From the NCBI GenBank assembly GCA_002077045.2, contig KZ111157.1, forward strand, positions 542,383 to 606,382: 64,000 nt of DNA, read 5' to 3'. Shown one piece after another: positions 42,406-52,883 of this stretch. The notes under the pieces are model-generated. The model was not told the DNA's origin. It made no database searches and saw nothing but the letters and a program-made list of their open reading frames with translations. Position numbers and translations under genes: made by a program. The stretch is from Rachicladosporium sp. CCFEE 5018 (Eukaryota; Ascomycota; Dothideomycetes; Cladosporiales; Cladosporiaceae). The stretch's first letter is position 1. Each line of letters begins with the position of its first letter.

Positions 42406-44337
42406 TCACCTCACGAACAAGCTGTCCGAGTCCGCATTATACGTCTTGATGATCTCAGCCAGCTTCCTGGCCTCCATGCCATAGTTGAGCACGTTAGCAG
42501 TCTGTACCTGGTAGCGCACTCTGTTATTCAGTCAGCATGTAGTTCCGCAATCGCATCACTAGCCAACTCACCTCTGCTGATCCTGGAAAGTATCCATCTT
42601 CGCCTTACACCTAAACACCAACTGCTTGCAATTGGCATCCGCAAAGATCTGCTCCTGCCTCCTCTCATCCCCTTCATCCCTCAAAGCCATGATATCGTTA
42701 GCAGGCACGCCCATGATAATCCGCCCTGTTTCATCGAAGCAGCTCAACCACAATTGCCCCGTGTGATCGCCAACATTGACAGACATGACATAGCGATACT
42801 CCGGCTTATCCCATTCGCGATCGCACTTCTCGCAGCGCCACTTGCCAGGATCGATCTCCACGACTTTCTTGTTGCAGGTCTGGGGTTCTGTGGTGCGGCA
42901 GGCAGGGTAAGCGATGCTGTCTTTCTTGACGTAGAGAATCGTGCCTTTGATGCTGAACCAGTCTGTGCTCTCGCCCATGCCGAGATTCTCTTCTGAGACC
43001 TGGGCGACGGTCTTGTACTCATCTCTGCGACCGCCGGACGTTGCGCCCACGGCGCCCATAGTGTTTGCGTGAGACTGAAATTGCTCGTTCCGGCCGGCGC
43101 CGTCGTACCAGCCCTTCAGCTTGAAGGCTTCGTCGATGTCGGGGTCGAGGGTCATGCTGCCGGAGGAGAGCAAGGAGAGTGACCGCCCGCCGAAATCTGA
43201 GACCTTCACACCCTTGAAGGCGATGACGCTCTCTGGAGATGCTTCGAACGATTGTGCACTGCCGCCCCAGATCGTGAGGCGAACATTGAAGCCCGTGTTG
43301 TCGACTAGTGTGAGCTCTCGCTTGCTGTATGGTTTGCTTGTTGTCTTCGAGACTATCTCTGACACCTCGCCGATCTCCGACAAGATCCCGATGCAGTCGA
43401 TTGTTGTATCCTTCTCGACTGTTTGCAGATCTGCAAGTGTTGTGAAGTTATAGCGGACTTGAGGTACGCCCTCATTATCTTCTGCCTTCTCGATCTGCGT
43501 GTCCTTCTCGAATGTGAGCTCGTAGTCGTTGTTGACGTTCGAGAACTGCTTCTTCGCCAGCTGGACTCGACATGGACTCGAGATGTAGTATACGCTGCCC
43601 TCCTGTAGCATCTCGTACCACTGATCGACCGCATCGTTGAAACCGGTAGCTCGAATCTCCCCCGACTCATCGAGGAAGTTCACGCTGAACAGCTTCCCCT
43701 CACCATTCTTGTTATGCCATGTCTTGATGTCCCCTTTATGCGACACTCTTGCCTTGATCGTCCACTTGTGCGCATACGGACTCAGCGCCTCGATAGGGTG
43801 TATGTTCCCACGACTCCCACCGTTCGCATTCGCCCGACTCTGCAACGCCGCACTCCTCTGCTGTGGCTGTGCCTGCTGCTGTTGCGCAGGCTTCTGCCCA
43901 TAGAAATTCCCGGCTCCAATACTCTCCGGCTGTGGCTTCACATCCTCTCCTCCACCTGCGCCTTGTCCACCCTTCCCATCCTCAAGCGCCACCGGCTGCC
44001 CCAGCTTCTCCGGCTCCCCATACTCCTCTAGCACCTCCATATCCAGTATCACCAAGATAAGTCTCTCTTTCACGACATTCGCCTGGAAGCTCTTCAACCG
44101 GCAAATACTCCCCTTCTTCAGCTTTCCCTCAGTAATGATCCAGTTCGCCTGCTGCGTCATCATGGATTGGATGAAGTTCGCGGTGTCGTTCCAAACTACG
44201 CGGTAACGTTCGCGACCATCGGCGCCAGCGGCCATGGGTTTGATTTGAACGCATTGCACGACAGGCTCGCCTGCTTCGCCGCCTTGGGCGATGTTGGCGA
44301 GGGCGCCTTTACTGATGATTGCGAATGGGTCGGCCAT
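42406..44337 (-). CDS. RFA1: Replication protein A large subunit
   Basis: Exons on the minus strand are 42572-44337 and 42406-42520 with a 51-nt intron, giving 626 aa. RPA1 binds single-stranded DNA in replication, repair and recombination. Order: the N-terminal OB fold (ADPFAIISKGALANIAQGG), a Gln-rich linker, then three DNA-binding OB folds (ALSPYAHKWTIKARV; DCIGILSEIGEV; IKGTILYVKKDS). The zinc finger is in the last fold. Its first pair is C-x7-C (ACRTTEPQTCNKK), against C-x4-C in yeast and human. I start at 44337 because it matches the family N-terminus and two MCB sites lie upstream; an in-frame ATG at 44496 would add 53 residues of non-conserved sequence. Confidence 0.96.
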
Positions 44338-44817
44338 GGCGTTGAGGATGTCTTCGAGATCGCTGTCGGGGGTGGGAGTGCCGTGCGAGGAGAACGAATC
44401 GGTGGTGGTGGTGACTTGATGTTCGTTGGATGTTTGATGAAGTGGGGCAAAACGCGTCTCGAACGCGTCTTGAACACTTAGATTGAGCTTAGTCATCGTG
44501 ATTCACTCCTTCCACTTCACTCTCGAAAGAAGCAGGGAAACACGAACTATATGACTGAGTATCGGTGAAGAAGCACACGCAAGTAGAACTAAGCCTTGAA
44601 AGCATGAGGTGCTATTCAGATGTTATACATGTTGTACAGCTCCTTCGGCGACTCATAGCATCATGAGGCAGCAGCGCGTTCGCCACCCAATCAACCTAAG
44701 ATGCACAATCTATCTAGTAACTTTCACACCTCAACAGGGTATCACAGTATGCATCCTCCCGCCCGCCACCAGGCAGCCAGTCCACAGAGATCCACGTAAC
44801 GCCACAACACAATGCCA
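44338..44817. other. Intergenic, RPA1 promoter
   Basis: Lies between UTP20's 3' end and RPA1, both minus strand. The RPA1-proximal part is open in the RPA1 frame back to 44496, but the tandem MCB boxes mark it as promoter. Nothing else seen. Confidence 0.5.
44452..44468. promoter_or_regulatory. Two perfect MluI cell-cycle boxes (MCB) upstream of RPA1
   Basis: ACGCGT occurs at 44452-44457 and 44463-44468, 11 bp apart, about one helical turn, and 115-131 bp upstream of the RPA1 ATG at 44337. Paired ACGCGT boxes are the known MBF target of yeast S-phase genes including RFA1. The sites are seen; cell-cycle control in this fungus is inferred. Confidence 0.75.
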
Positions 44818-47800
44818 TCACCACCCCCTTCTCTTGCCCCTCGCCTCAGCGCCCTTCTCACGAATCTTTGCCTTCTTCCCCTCGCTTTTCCGTCTCCTCT
44901 CCCTAGCAGCCCTCTCAGGCTCACTGACAGCCTCGATCCTGCGCTTCCGCCTTCTTTCATCCCTCCGCTCGTTCGCGAACTTCCTCGCCTTGGCCATCTC
45001 CTTGACGTATACCTCTGAGCCGAGCTTCTTCTGCAGCATGTCCAACGTTTCGCGCGCTTGGGTCGTGAATGCTGCGTGGGCCTCGCCTGGGGGCTGGGGG
45101 ATAGAAGCGTCGGTGAGGTTGTAGAGTGGATGGATGATAGTGCCTATGTTGAGGAAGGGCGGGGATAGGGTTGAGAGAAGTGCGGTCTGGCATTGCAGCG
45201 CTGCCATGCGTGTCACGACTGGAGCGTTCTCGCGACGGATGATGGAGGAAAGGCGGGAGAGAAGGTAGCCGATCGCTGTATCGTCTTTCTCGGCAAGTGC
45301 ATCTTCTGCGTCATCGGCCTCGACTTCATCCTCGTCCATGGATCGATCTTTCCAGGGCATGTTATTGGCAGCGAACAGTCGTCCCAGAAAGGCCACATTG
45401 CGGACTGCCTGTGCGATGAGCTCGGTACTGCCAATCGCACTGTCGCGTAAGATACGGAAGTTGAGTGCGCAAGCCGTCCGTAGCTCCTCTTGACCAAGCT
45501 CATAGCCACCTGATGCCCGTAACGGCATAGTCGACAAGTCGCCTTGGGTCTTCGAGGTCGTGCTTGCGGCGTCGTTGAACACTGTCGACTGTAGCTGAAC
45601 AGCCATTAGCTGGACGTCGACATTGTTGGTGTTCAAGTGCTGTTGCACGCTCGCCCACAAGTCAGCGCGCTTCGCTGCGAGTGCTATTGCGGGCGATTGA
45701 TCGGACAGGATGCTAAGTAGCTGCAGACCTGCGAGCAGGAGCTGCACCTTGGCTGCGCTATCGTTCCCGATCTCGTCCGCAGCGATGATCGCCACAGTAT
45801 CTAGCAGGGAATCCGTCTGCTTCGCTGTCGCCTTCCCAGATTTGGCCAAGATCGTCCAGCATAGTATCGCCGCCCTTCGTAGACTCAGCTTCTTGTCAGC
45901 ACCTGTCCACTTCCGCAACATGCCGACCAGCACTTCCATCTTCTCCTCATCAGCCTTGTCGAAGATCTTCCCGATCAACGCACCAGCCATGTCCCGACAA
46001 GCTGCATCAACATCGCCACTGACCCTCGTCACCAGGCCGACAAACAATGTGACTAGTAGCGGCTGCAACGCCTCATCACCAAGCTTCGCAAGGAGCCCAT
46101 GCAGTACTTCCATCACACTCCGTCGCCCGGCAACATGCTGATAATCCAGGTTCTTGACCAAGAACCCCGTCTGCTTGGTCCAGCGATCCTTACCCTGGGG
46201 GTAATCGATCACGAACTGCAAGTACGCGCTCCTCGCACTCTGCCGTACGGACTCATCAGGATTCGTGATCATCATCTTAGCAACCTCGTCCATGACTTCG
46301 TACACCTCCGTGATTACGATCTGCCGACCGAGCACCGCGCGCAAGAAGCGGAAGAGGATGCCCTGCCGATCTGGCTCATCGAGATCTTGTTTGAGGGTTT
46401 GTAGGAGATAGGCAATGTCTTTCTCCTTTACTTGCACAGAGCGGCGTTCGCGGAGGATGGCTGTGATAAGGTCGAGTGCTGCTTTGGCGGCGTCAGTCGT
46501 GCTGCTGGTCTGAGACTTCATCACCGCTACGGCCTGCTTGAGGTAGACGGCGCAATTGTCTTCGATGTCTTTCAGTGGCACGCGGATGATGGTCGTGAGC
46601 AGCTTGACGGCCGCGATCTGGACCTCTTCTTGACCTTCTATGAGAGCGTCACCGCAGATTGGGAGATAGCCTGCCATGTTTGCGGGTGTCTGGAGGTCTT
46701 CGTGACGTCTTACGACCTTGCGAACGAGATTCAGGGCGAAGCTCGATAGCTTGAAGAGGTAAGATGTTGTAGCACCCTTACGATTAGCCTTCTTCTCCGA
46801 TGCAACGAGGTACTGTCGCACGTTGTAGCTTTGCTCTGCCAGTCGCGCATGTGGAGCAGCTTCATGAGCCTGCACCTGGCGTGCGACCTCGTGGCAGAAT
46901 GCGAGCATGTCCCGCGAGTCCGCTGCTGGGTTTTGGTCGATGCCCTTCCTGATCCTGATGAGTAGATCATCGATCTTCTTGACCGACTTCATGTCAAGTC
47001 GCTCTTGCAGCATGGCTCGGATGGGTAAGATTAGCTGTCCCATCTTGGAGATGGAAGTGCTACGAGCCACGATCTCAAGTGTGTCGTAGCTCTTGCTGCT
47101 TTTGATCTCCTTCATGCCGCTCTTGTACTCCTCTGCATCCTTCTCCTGGCCAGTGACGCCAAAGATGTCGTCCATGACCACAGACATGAGCTCGGTGAGA
47201 GTAGTATCGAGATCGCCAGGCTTCAGCATCTCCGCGTTGGTAACCAAGATGTGATGCACTGTATATGACAGGACGTGCAACTGATAGCCACGCTGCAGGG
47301 CGCTGCGCATCTCATTGATGATGAAGCGTAGGTACGTGGGCCCGACGAGTGACAGGACGGTCGAGAAAGTGCGTCTCGTCTGATCACGAGCTTCAAGGTC
47401 TTTGCTCTTGAGGATGTGTGAGATGTCCGTCAGAGTTGGCGCAAGGCCAGCCACAAAGTCAGCCTCGGGGAGTAGACGAAGCAACTTGACGATTGACACC
47501 GCTACCCCGACACGGCGGTCAACTGTTGATTCGTCTTTGTGATGCAGATAAGCAGACAGCGGCGGTAGGAACTCCGTCAAGATAGCCTTCTGTCTACCAG
47601 TACGGGACGCCTCGGGCTCATCGGCATTGACTGGTACGATGGGGAGATCCTCCATTCGGCTGACTAGCCCATCGACAAGTGCGCCGATCAGTCGCAGCAC
47701 GACCTTTTCCCGCTCTGGGTTCTTCTTGAGCTGCCCTAGGTAGCGCTTAATCACAGAGCGGTAGTCAGACCACTTCAGACTCTTCGCAAGGGGTCTGATA

Positions 47801-50800
47801 GTGGCCACAGTCTGGTCAGACAGTGTGCGGCCCGCATCGCCTTCTGCTTGGTCGAAGATGAATTGCTCAAGCAACGGGAGGAAGATGCGGTTGACATTCT
47901 GGGACCGCAGCTTTGGCTCTTCGGCGAGTCGTCTCAACGCACGGAGTCGACGGTGCTGCTGGATGTGCAGGACATTCGTGAAGAACGACGCTTCCTCGTC
48001 CCCCTCCACTGTAAGACCAGTCATGTCGTCTACCTCACTCCACTCTGGATTATTCTGGACCAAAATGCCCAGCAGGCGTAGGTACTCCGCTCGCACAAGC
48101 TCCGACGGCTCCTTCATGCCGCGCTGGATGGCTGGGAAGAGGTCGCTCTCTATCAACTTCGTACGCCCGGACTTAGCACACGCGATGATGAAGAGCTCCA
48201 GCGCTCGCGCTGCGCTCGCTCGATTGACAGTGTCATCTTCATCTCGGATGAAGAGGAGAAAGTTGTGCATCAGCGGCAGCCACTGATCAAGCGAGTAAAT
48301 CTCCGCATTGTCGTAGATCTTGTCAAACGCCCGTTCCTTGCGTGCGTGATCGGGCTGTCCCAGTCGACCACTCTCAAGCGCATTGATCTCTCGGCAAAGC
48401 CCTGCAGTCTCAAGCAAAGCAGCGTCGTGCTGGCATAGCTTCACCAAGACGTCAGCGAACATGGTACGGCTTTCGATATCACGAAGTCTGGAGAACAGTC
48501 CACAGATTGCTTCGTAAACTCCGGTGGGTACAGCAGCTTTGTCAAGGATGTCAAGAAGTGGCATCATGGTCTTGACGAGACCAGCTTTGACCTTTGGGTG
48601 TACGAAGTGACCCGGCTGTCGAAGTAAGTGGGCGCAAAGCTCGATGATCTGACCAGCCTGAGCTGGTTCTGTGATACGTTCTGCCAGCTGTACAGTACTG
48701 TTGACGCAAGCCGCAAGCAGATCACCCGCAGGCTGCTGGCTGAGTATCACAGAAACGCTCGTGACGAAGCCGGAGACGTACGGCTGGAGCGACTGTTGGA
48801 GGTCTGGTAGTTCGAGGAGCTTATCGAGGACTTCGCGCAAGATGAAGACTTTCACCTCTGTCTGTGCACTGCCATGCGCCAGCAGATCTGAGACGCGAGT
48901 CAATAGCTCTGCGTTGTGCTCGTAGAGGTGCCCAGCGTGTACAGCTGACCCTGCCCAAGCGGCAAAGAGTCGCAGTGTCGCTGCGATGCTCTGGGTGTTC
49001 TCTGCTGCGAAGTTGTCGAGGCGAGGCGTCACCAGCTCAGACACTACGATCCGACCTTGCTCAGCAAGTGGCAGTTCGTGCATGTCGGCGAACAGCTTCA
49101 CAAGACATTGCATGCCAACCTGTCTAACAGACTTCAGCAATGACGAGTCTTGTGCAGCATGTTCGGTATCGTGTTCCAGTGCTTTGCTTGCGGGAACAGC
49201 GCAGGCTAGTGTGGCGTCCGCGATTTGTACAGCGAATGGCCGCATGCCTCCGCCCAACGTCTCGAGCATATCGTTCATCATGTTCAAGGCCCCGACTTGC
49301 TGTCTCATCGATGCTCCAGTGGTGCCACAGGTATCGCTTTCAGTGCTCTCCGCGCTGTCGCTGACTCCGCTCAAGGCGATACCGATGAAGGCCGCAAGCA
49401 CACTCTCATCAAAGCGAGCGAGCGCAACGAAGATGGCCTTGCGTCGCGCTTGTTGTACATCCTTCGAGCCTCCAACTGCGCGACCGTAAAGCAATCGCAG
49501 GAGCACAGGCATGATAGTGTCGATGTCATCAGCATGAATGCCATCCTCGTCGCCACCTTGAAGGAAGACTGATATCTCGTCGCGGAATCGTGCATCATCG
49601 AGCAAATTGTGAAGATGCTCTGCGTACTTTGATAGTGTCGCATTCTTCCATGTCAGTAATGCTTGCAGAGCTGATTTCTGAATCTCCACATCGCAGTTAG
49701 CGCAAAGATTGAGCAATGCATCATACACCTCCGGTGACCGGAACAGGACCGAAGGGTTGTTGAATTTGGCGAAGACGCCTAGCATCGCTTTCTGATCCTT
49801 TCGAGACCATCGATCTGCCGTTACTGCTTGCATTTCGCTGTCACTCGAGCGACTTACCCATCTGAGGAGCACGGGTACAAGCAGTCGAGACCTCTTCTCT
49901 GCAATTTGGGGGATCTTGTCGAGTACTCTCAAAGCCTGTCCACGTGACGATTGGGTGATCGATGTCACAGTTCGCAGCTCTGCTTCAAGTAATTGTTCAG
50001 GGGACGGATAACCATGATGCGGCTCTTCGAACACCTGATGAGCAATCGCCGAGATCTTTGATAAGTTGGAGCACTCGAAGTCGGACACGACATTGAAGCC
50101 CTCGCTATCCACTGTAAGGACCTGAGTCGCTTGAGCGTCTGCGCTGTGTTGGGTTGCGTCACTGTCGAGCCACCTTTGTGCTAGTGACACGATTGTCTCC
50201 TCTCCGGTAAGAGACTTCGAGATGCTAGACAGTGCCTCCAGAGCATCGGTCCAAGCCTGCGACAGCTTGAGATGCAGAAGTCCAAAGCAGTAAGTCGGAA
50301 CGGCCTTGCGCATGAGATCATCCATATCTGAGTCCTGGTAAGCGGTAGCTAAGCGGCGGATGTTCATCAAGAGCCCTCTGCTGGTATCCATGCTCAACGG
50401 CGTAGACTCTATGAGTGTCGCGATGTTGAGAGCTTCTGGTCTCGTTTGAAATACTGATTCGAGTGCATCGAGTGCAGCACTTCTCAACCTAGATGAAGGC
50501 AGCGCCAGTGCATTCACGAGTGATGTACATAGGGTGTCAACATGATCACCCGTCATGTCGAGCTCGACAGATGACTTCAAGAGCTCTGCTAGGCTCGTCA
50601 GGTAGGCACCGGACGCAACACCCTCGCCGCTGGCTTGACAGAGCGGTAGCCAGAACTCGCTGATATCTACGCCGATGACCGTAGCAGACTGCAGCACTGG
50701 ACCAAGTGCAAAGCGTGCGAGTGAAGTCCCGCTATGATTTGCAGTATGTGCCTTCAGAGCACGTTCCACAAGCTGCTGGAGCAGGCTGCTCATTCCCGAT

Positions 50801-52395
50801 ACGAAGTCCGCGCTCAATTTTGTGTATGTTAACGCGTCAAGTGCCAACTTTGCAGAACTCAAGTGCGCTTTACTGATGTCTTCGTCATCATTGGCGCTTG
50901 CAAGCTCCTGCAATGGCTTAACTAGGTTGTTCAGCATTTCTGGTCCAGCCTGTATCTTAGATGCAGTCGATGTACTCGAGAGATGAGGTAACAAGGCCAG
51001 AAGCTCATCAGGCCGATCCTGGGCTTGCGATGCGGCATGCGTGACGAAGATCTTGAGTAACAGCTGATCATAGCGAGGGCGACCCAAGCGAGCGAAGTAC
51101 TCGCAGAAGGGTAGGAAATGCGGCGCCCATTGCTCTTCGCTCAGTTTGAATAGCAGACTAAGCGCTGGCAACACCGCATCGATTGAACCGGTCTGGAACA
51201 CACTCGCCACAGTCCTCAGAATCCGCCTTCTAGTGCGCGTGGACAGGTCTACTCGCTCACATCCGGCAGTCACCAGATCAGTAACCACTGCCATGATGCC
51301 GGCCCATTTGCGCGTCCTCGAACCCTTCCGGACTGTGATGATTGTGTAGAGTAGCTCACTGGTAACCGAGACTGAAGCATCGTCGTGGCCGACGGGATTG
51401 TACGGTAATTCTTCGATCAGCAGATCGACCACAGGCTGGAAGGTCTCGGACTGGGTGAAGTGGATCAAGCTCGTAAGTGTGCCGACAAGCAAAGCGACAG
51501 AGCTGTCTTCGGGCTTTGTTCGCACGCATCTGACGAGGCACCTCAGCACCGATAGCGCACTCGAATGTAGTCCGTTCTGCACGCCTTTCATTGACTCTGT
51601 CAGCAATGTCATGACACCCTGCTGATGCAGATTGGACGCGCGACCCTCGTTGGCCGAAGGGCAGCTCTCAAGGACGTGTCCGATGATCCGATCAAGTGGA
51701 ACAGTGTCACGCTCATACTGCGTGGCAGATTTACGGATAAGGAAGCTCATCGACTCGGCAGCAAATCGGATGATGAAAGGCTTCTGCGACTGTACTCCCA
51801 AATACGGCGACATCAGATCGTACAGAGGTCGTAGGTCCGGCGTCAGAAGTCTTGAAAGATACTTGAACAACCATGCGAGACACGTGAAGCTCCACTCCAC
51901 CACGGCTGGGTCCTCATGCTTAGCTGCCACGGACGCCACCACACTGACGGCCTGGGCGAAGTGACCTTCGAAGCGGGTGTCCATGTCGTGGGCGAAGTGG
52001 GCCAGCAGAGCTAACAGCGGTTCCATAGCCAGTGCATCAGCCCTCTGGATGTACTCCATCAGCAGTCCCATGACAGTCTCCTCATTGTGCAAGAGCACAG
52101 GCAGACTGTCACACAACGGCTCTGCCTGGGTCGCAAAGGACGTGAATGTCTGCGACAAATTGAGATCCCGCCATTCTGCCAGCGATCGCCCAGTGTATGT
52201 CTCGGTACCGCTTGACAATCCATCCCTCTCGTTCGGCTGTCTCTTTCGTCTCACAGGATCGATGTGGAGTGTTGCGATTCGCTCTGTGAAGGACTGCCAT
52301 CGGTGATTCCTGGTCGAAGGCGTGGATCGCTTTGTGTTTTTGCTTGGCTTCACCACTTTTGCAGGCTTCCCAGCCTTGGTCTTCGTTAACGCCAT
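44818..52395 (-). CDS. UTP20: UTP20, U3 snoRNP / small-subunit processome component
   Basis: One uninterrupted exon of 7578 nt encoding 2525 aa, close to the yeast protein (about 2490). UTP20 is an all-helical HEAT/ARM repeat scaffold needed for early 18S rRNA processing in the nucleolus. The start MALTKTKAGKPAKVVK is basic. The DRIM-type region in the middle shows KERAFDKIYDNAEIYSLDQW, RDEDDTVNRASAARALELF and FFTNVLHIQQHRRLRALRRL. The C-terminus is strongly basic (RERRRKSEGKKAKIR; ARGKRRGW), as expected for rRNA contact. The absence of introns over 7.6 kb contrasts with nearby genes. Confidence 0.95.
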   Translation of the reverse strand: MALTKTKAGKPAKVVKPSKNTKRSTPSTRNHRWQSFTERIATLHIDPVRRKRQPNERDGLSSGTETYTGRSLAEWRDLNLSQTFTSFATQAEPLCDSLPVLLHNEETVMGLLMEYIQRADALAMEPLLALLAHFAHDMDTRFEGHFAQAVSVVASVAAKHEDPAVVEWSFTCLAWLFKYLSRLLTPDLRPLYDLMSPYLGVQSQKPFIIRFAAESMSFLIRKSATQYERDTVPLDRIIGHVLESCPSANEGRASNLHQQGVMTLLTESMKGVQNGLHSSALSVLRCLVRCVRTKPEDSSVALLVGTLTSLIHFTQSETFQPVVDLLIEELPYNPVGHDDASVSVTSELLYTIITVRKGSRTRKWAGIMAVVTDLVTAGCERVDLSTRTRRRILRTVASVFQTGSIDAVLPALSLLFKLSEEQWAPHFLPFCEYFARLGRPRYDQLLLKIFVTHAASQAQDRPDELLALLPHLSSTSTASKIQAGPEMLNNLVKPLQELASANDDEDISKAHLSSAKLALDALTYTKLSADFVSGMSSLLQQLVERALKAHTANHSGTSLARFALGPVLQSATVIGVDISEFWLPLCQASGEGVASGAYLTSLAELLKSSVELDMTGDHVDTLCTSLVNALALPSSRLRSAALDALESVFQTRPEALNIATLIESTPLSMDTSRGLLMNIRRLATAYQDSDMDDLMRKAVPTYCFGLLHLKLSQAWTDALEALSSISKSLTGEETIVSLAQRWLDSDATQHSADAQATQVLTVDSEGFNVVSDFECSNLSKISAIAHQVFEEPHHGYPSPEQLLEAELRTVTSITQSSRGQALRVLDKIPQIAEKRSRLLVPVLLRWVSRSSDSEMQAVTADRWSRKDQKAMLGVFAKFNNPSVLFRSPEVYDALLNLCANCDVEIQKSALQALLTWKNATLSKYAEHLHNLLDDARFRDEISVFLQGGDEDGIHADDIDTIMPVLLRLLYGRAVGGSKDVQQARRKAIFVALARFDESVLAAFIGIALSGVSDSAESTESDTCGTTGASMRQQVGALNMMNDMLETLGGGMRPFAVQIADATLACAVPASKALEHDTEHAAQDSSLLKSVRQVGMQCLVKLFADMHELPLAEQGRIVVSELVTPRLDNFAAENTQSIAATLRLFAAWAGSAVHAGHLYEHNAELLTRVSDLLAHGSAQTEVKVFILREVLDKLLELPDLQQSLQPYVSGFVTSVSVILSQQPAGDLLAACVNSTVQLAERITEPAQAGQIIELCAHLLRQPGHFVHPKVKAGLVKTMMPLLDILDKAAVPTGVYEAICGLFSRLRDIESRTMFADVLVKLCQHDAALLETAGLCREINALESGRLGQPDHARKERAFDKIYDNAEIYSLDQWLPLMHNFLLFIRDEDDTVNRASAARALELFIIACAKSGRTKLIESDLFPAIQRGMKEPSELVRAEYLRLLGILVQNNPEWSEVDDMTGLTVEGDEEASFFTNVLHIQQHRRLRALRRLAEEPKLRSQNVNRIFLPLLEQFIFDQAEGDAGRTLSDQTVATIRPLAKSLKWSDYRSVIKRYLGQLKKNPEREKVVLRLIGALVDGLVSRMEDLPIVPVNADEPEASRTGRQKAILTEFLPPLSAYLHHKDESTVDRRVGVAVSIVKLLRLLPEADFVAGLAPTLTDISHILKSKDLEARDQTRRTFSTVLSLVGPTYLRFIINEMRSALQRGYQLHVLSYTVHHILVTNAEMLKPGDLDTTLTELMSVVMDDIFGVTGQEKDAEEYKSGMKEIKSSKSYDTLEIVARSTSISKMGQLILPIRAMLQERLDMKSVKKIDDLLIRIRKGIDQNPAADSRDMLAFCHEVARQVQAHEAAPHARLAEQSYNVRQYLVASEKKANRKGATTSYLFKLSSFALNLVRKVVRRHEDLQTPANMAGYLPICGDALIEGQEEVQIAAVKLLTTIIRVPLKDIEDNCAVYLKQAVAVMKSQTSSTTDAAKAALDLITAILRERRSVQVKEKDIAYLLQTLKQDLDEPDRQGILFRFLRAVLGRQIVITEVYEVMDEVAKMMITNPDESVRQSARSAYLQFVIDYPQGKDRWTKQTGFLVKNLDYQHVAGRRSVMEVLHGLLAKLGDEALQPLLVTLFVGLVTRVSGDVDAACRDMAGALIGKIFDKADEEKMEVLVGMLRKWTGADKKLSLRRAAILCWTILAKSGKATAKQTDSLLDTVAIIAADEIGNDSAAKVQLLLAGLQLLSILSDQSPAIALAAKRADLWASVQQHLNTNNVDVQLMAVQLQSTVFNDAASTTSKTQGDLSTMPLRASGGYELGQEELRTACALNFRILRDSAIGSTELIAQAVRNVAFLGRLFAANNMPWKDRSMDEDEVEADDAEDALAEKDDTAIGYLLSRLSSIIRRENAPVVTRMAALQCQTALLSTLSPPFLNIGTIIHPLYNLTDASIPQPPGEAHAAFTTQARETLDMLQKKLGSEVYVKEMAKARKFANERRDERRRKRRIEAVSEPERAARERRRKSEGKKAKIREKGAEARGKRRGW

Positions 52396-52883
52396 GTCGA
52401 CATTTTCTCCGATATCTGTTCTAAGACGGTGATTGTCTACAGGCAGGTCCAGAAATTCTCGGGATTGATAAGATCTGTCGGCATGTGGAGGCGAGACTCG
52501 GCCGTCGGCAGTCTCAGATCCGACAGAGCGTCTTTTCAGCCCTATCAAAGCTAGAGGGCATGCGACAAACTTCACTTTCTGATATCTTGTTCTTCGAGAC
52601 TTCACACCCTACGACTTCACATGCAAGACCGGCATCAGAGCTCTCACGAGCTAACATGTGCGCAAGTACGGTGTTCATGTGCTGCGCTAGTCGGCGCAGC
52701 TCGGGCTTAAGAACGTAGCCACCTTCTACTATTTCCTCCGTCACTCCACCTCTCAACTTCATTTGCTTCTGAACACTTCGATTATTCATACATGCTAAAT
52801 CGATCCCTTCGACGAATAGGTTCGACAGATACACTCCACACATGTCTGTTCGCCATATTCGAACATTCACACTTTCCAACGCC
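52396..52883. other. Divergent promoter, UTP20 / Drn1-like
   Basis: A 488-bp region between two divergent starts, both for RNA-processing proteins. An earlier in-frame ATG for the plus-strand gene lies at 52842. No distinct element recognised. Confidence 0.5.

Noticed and set aside
44338..44496. 53-codon N-terminal extension of RPA1 from ATG 44496
   Set aside because: The extension does not resemble RPA1 N-termini and contains the paired MCB boxes; ATG 44337 begins the conserved ISKGALANI block.
44818..52395. Plus-strand open frames of up to about 165 codons opposite UTP20
   Set aside because: They run antisense to a long conserved coding exon and have no recognisable domain; expected shadows of codon bias.
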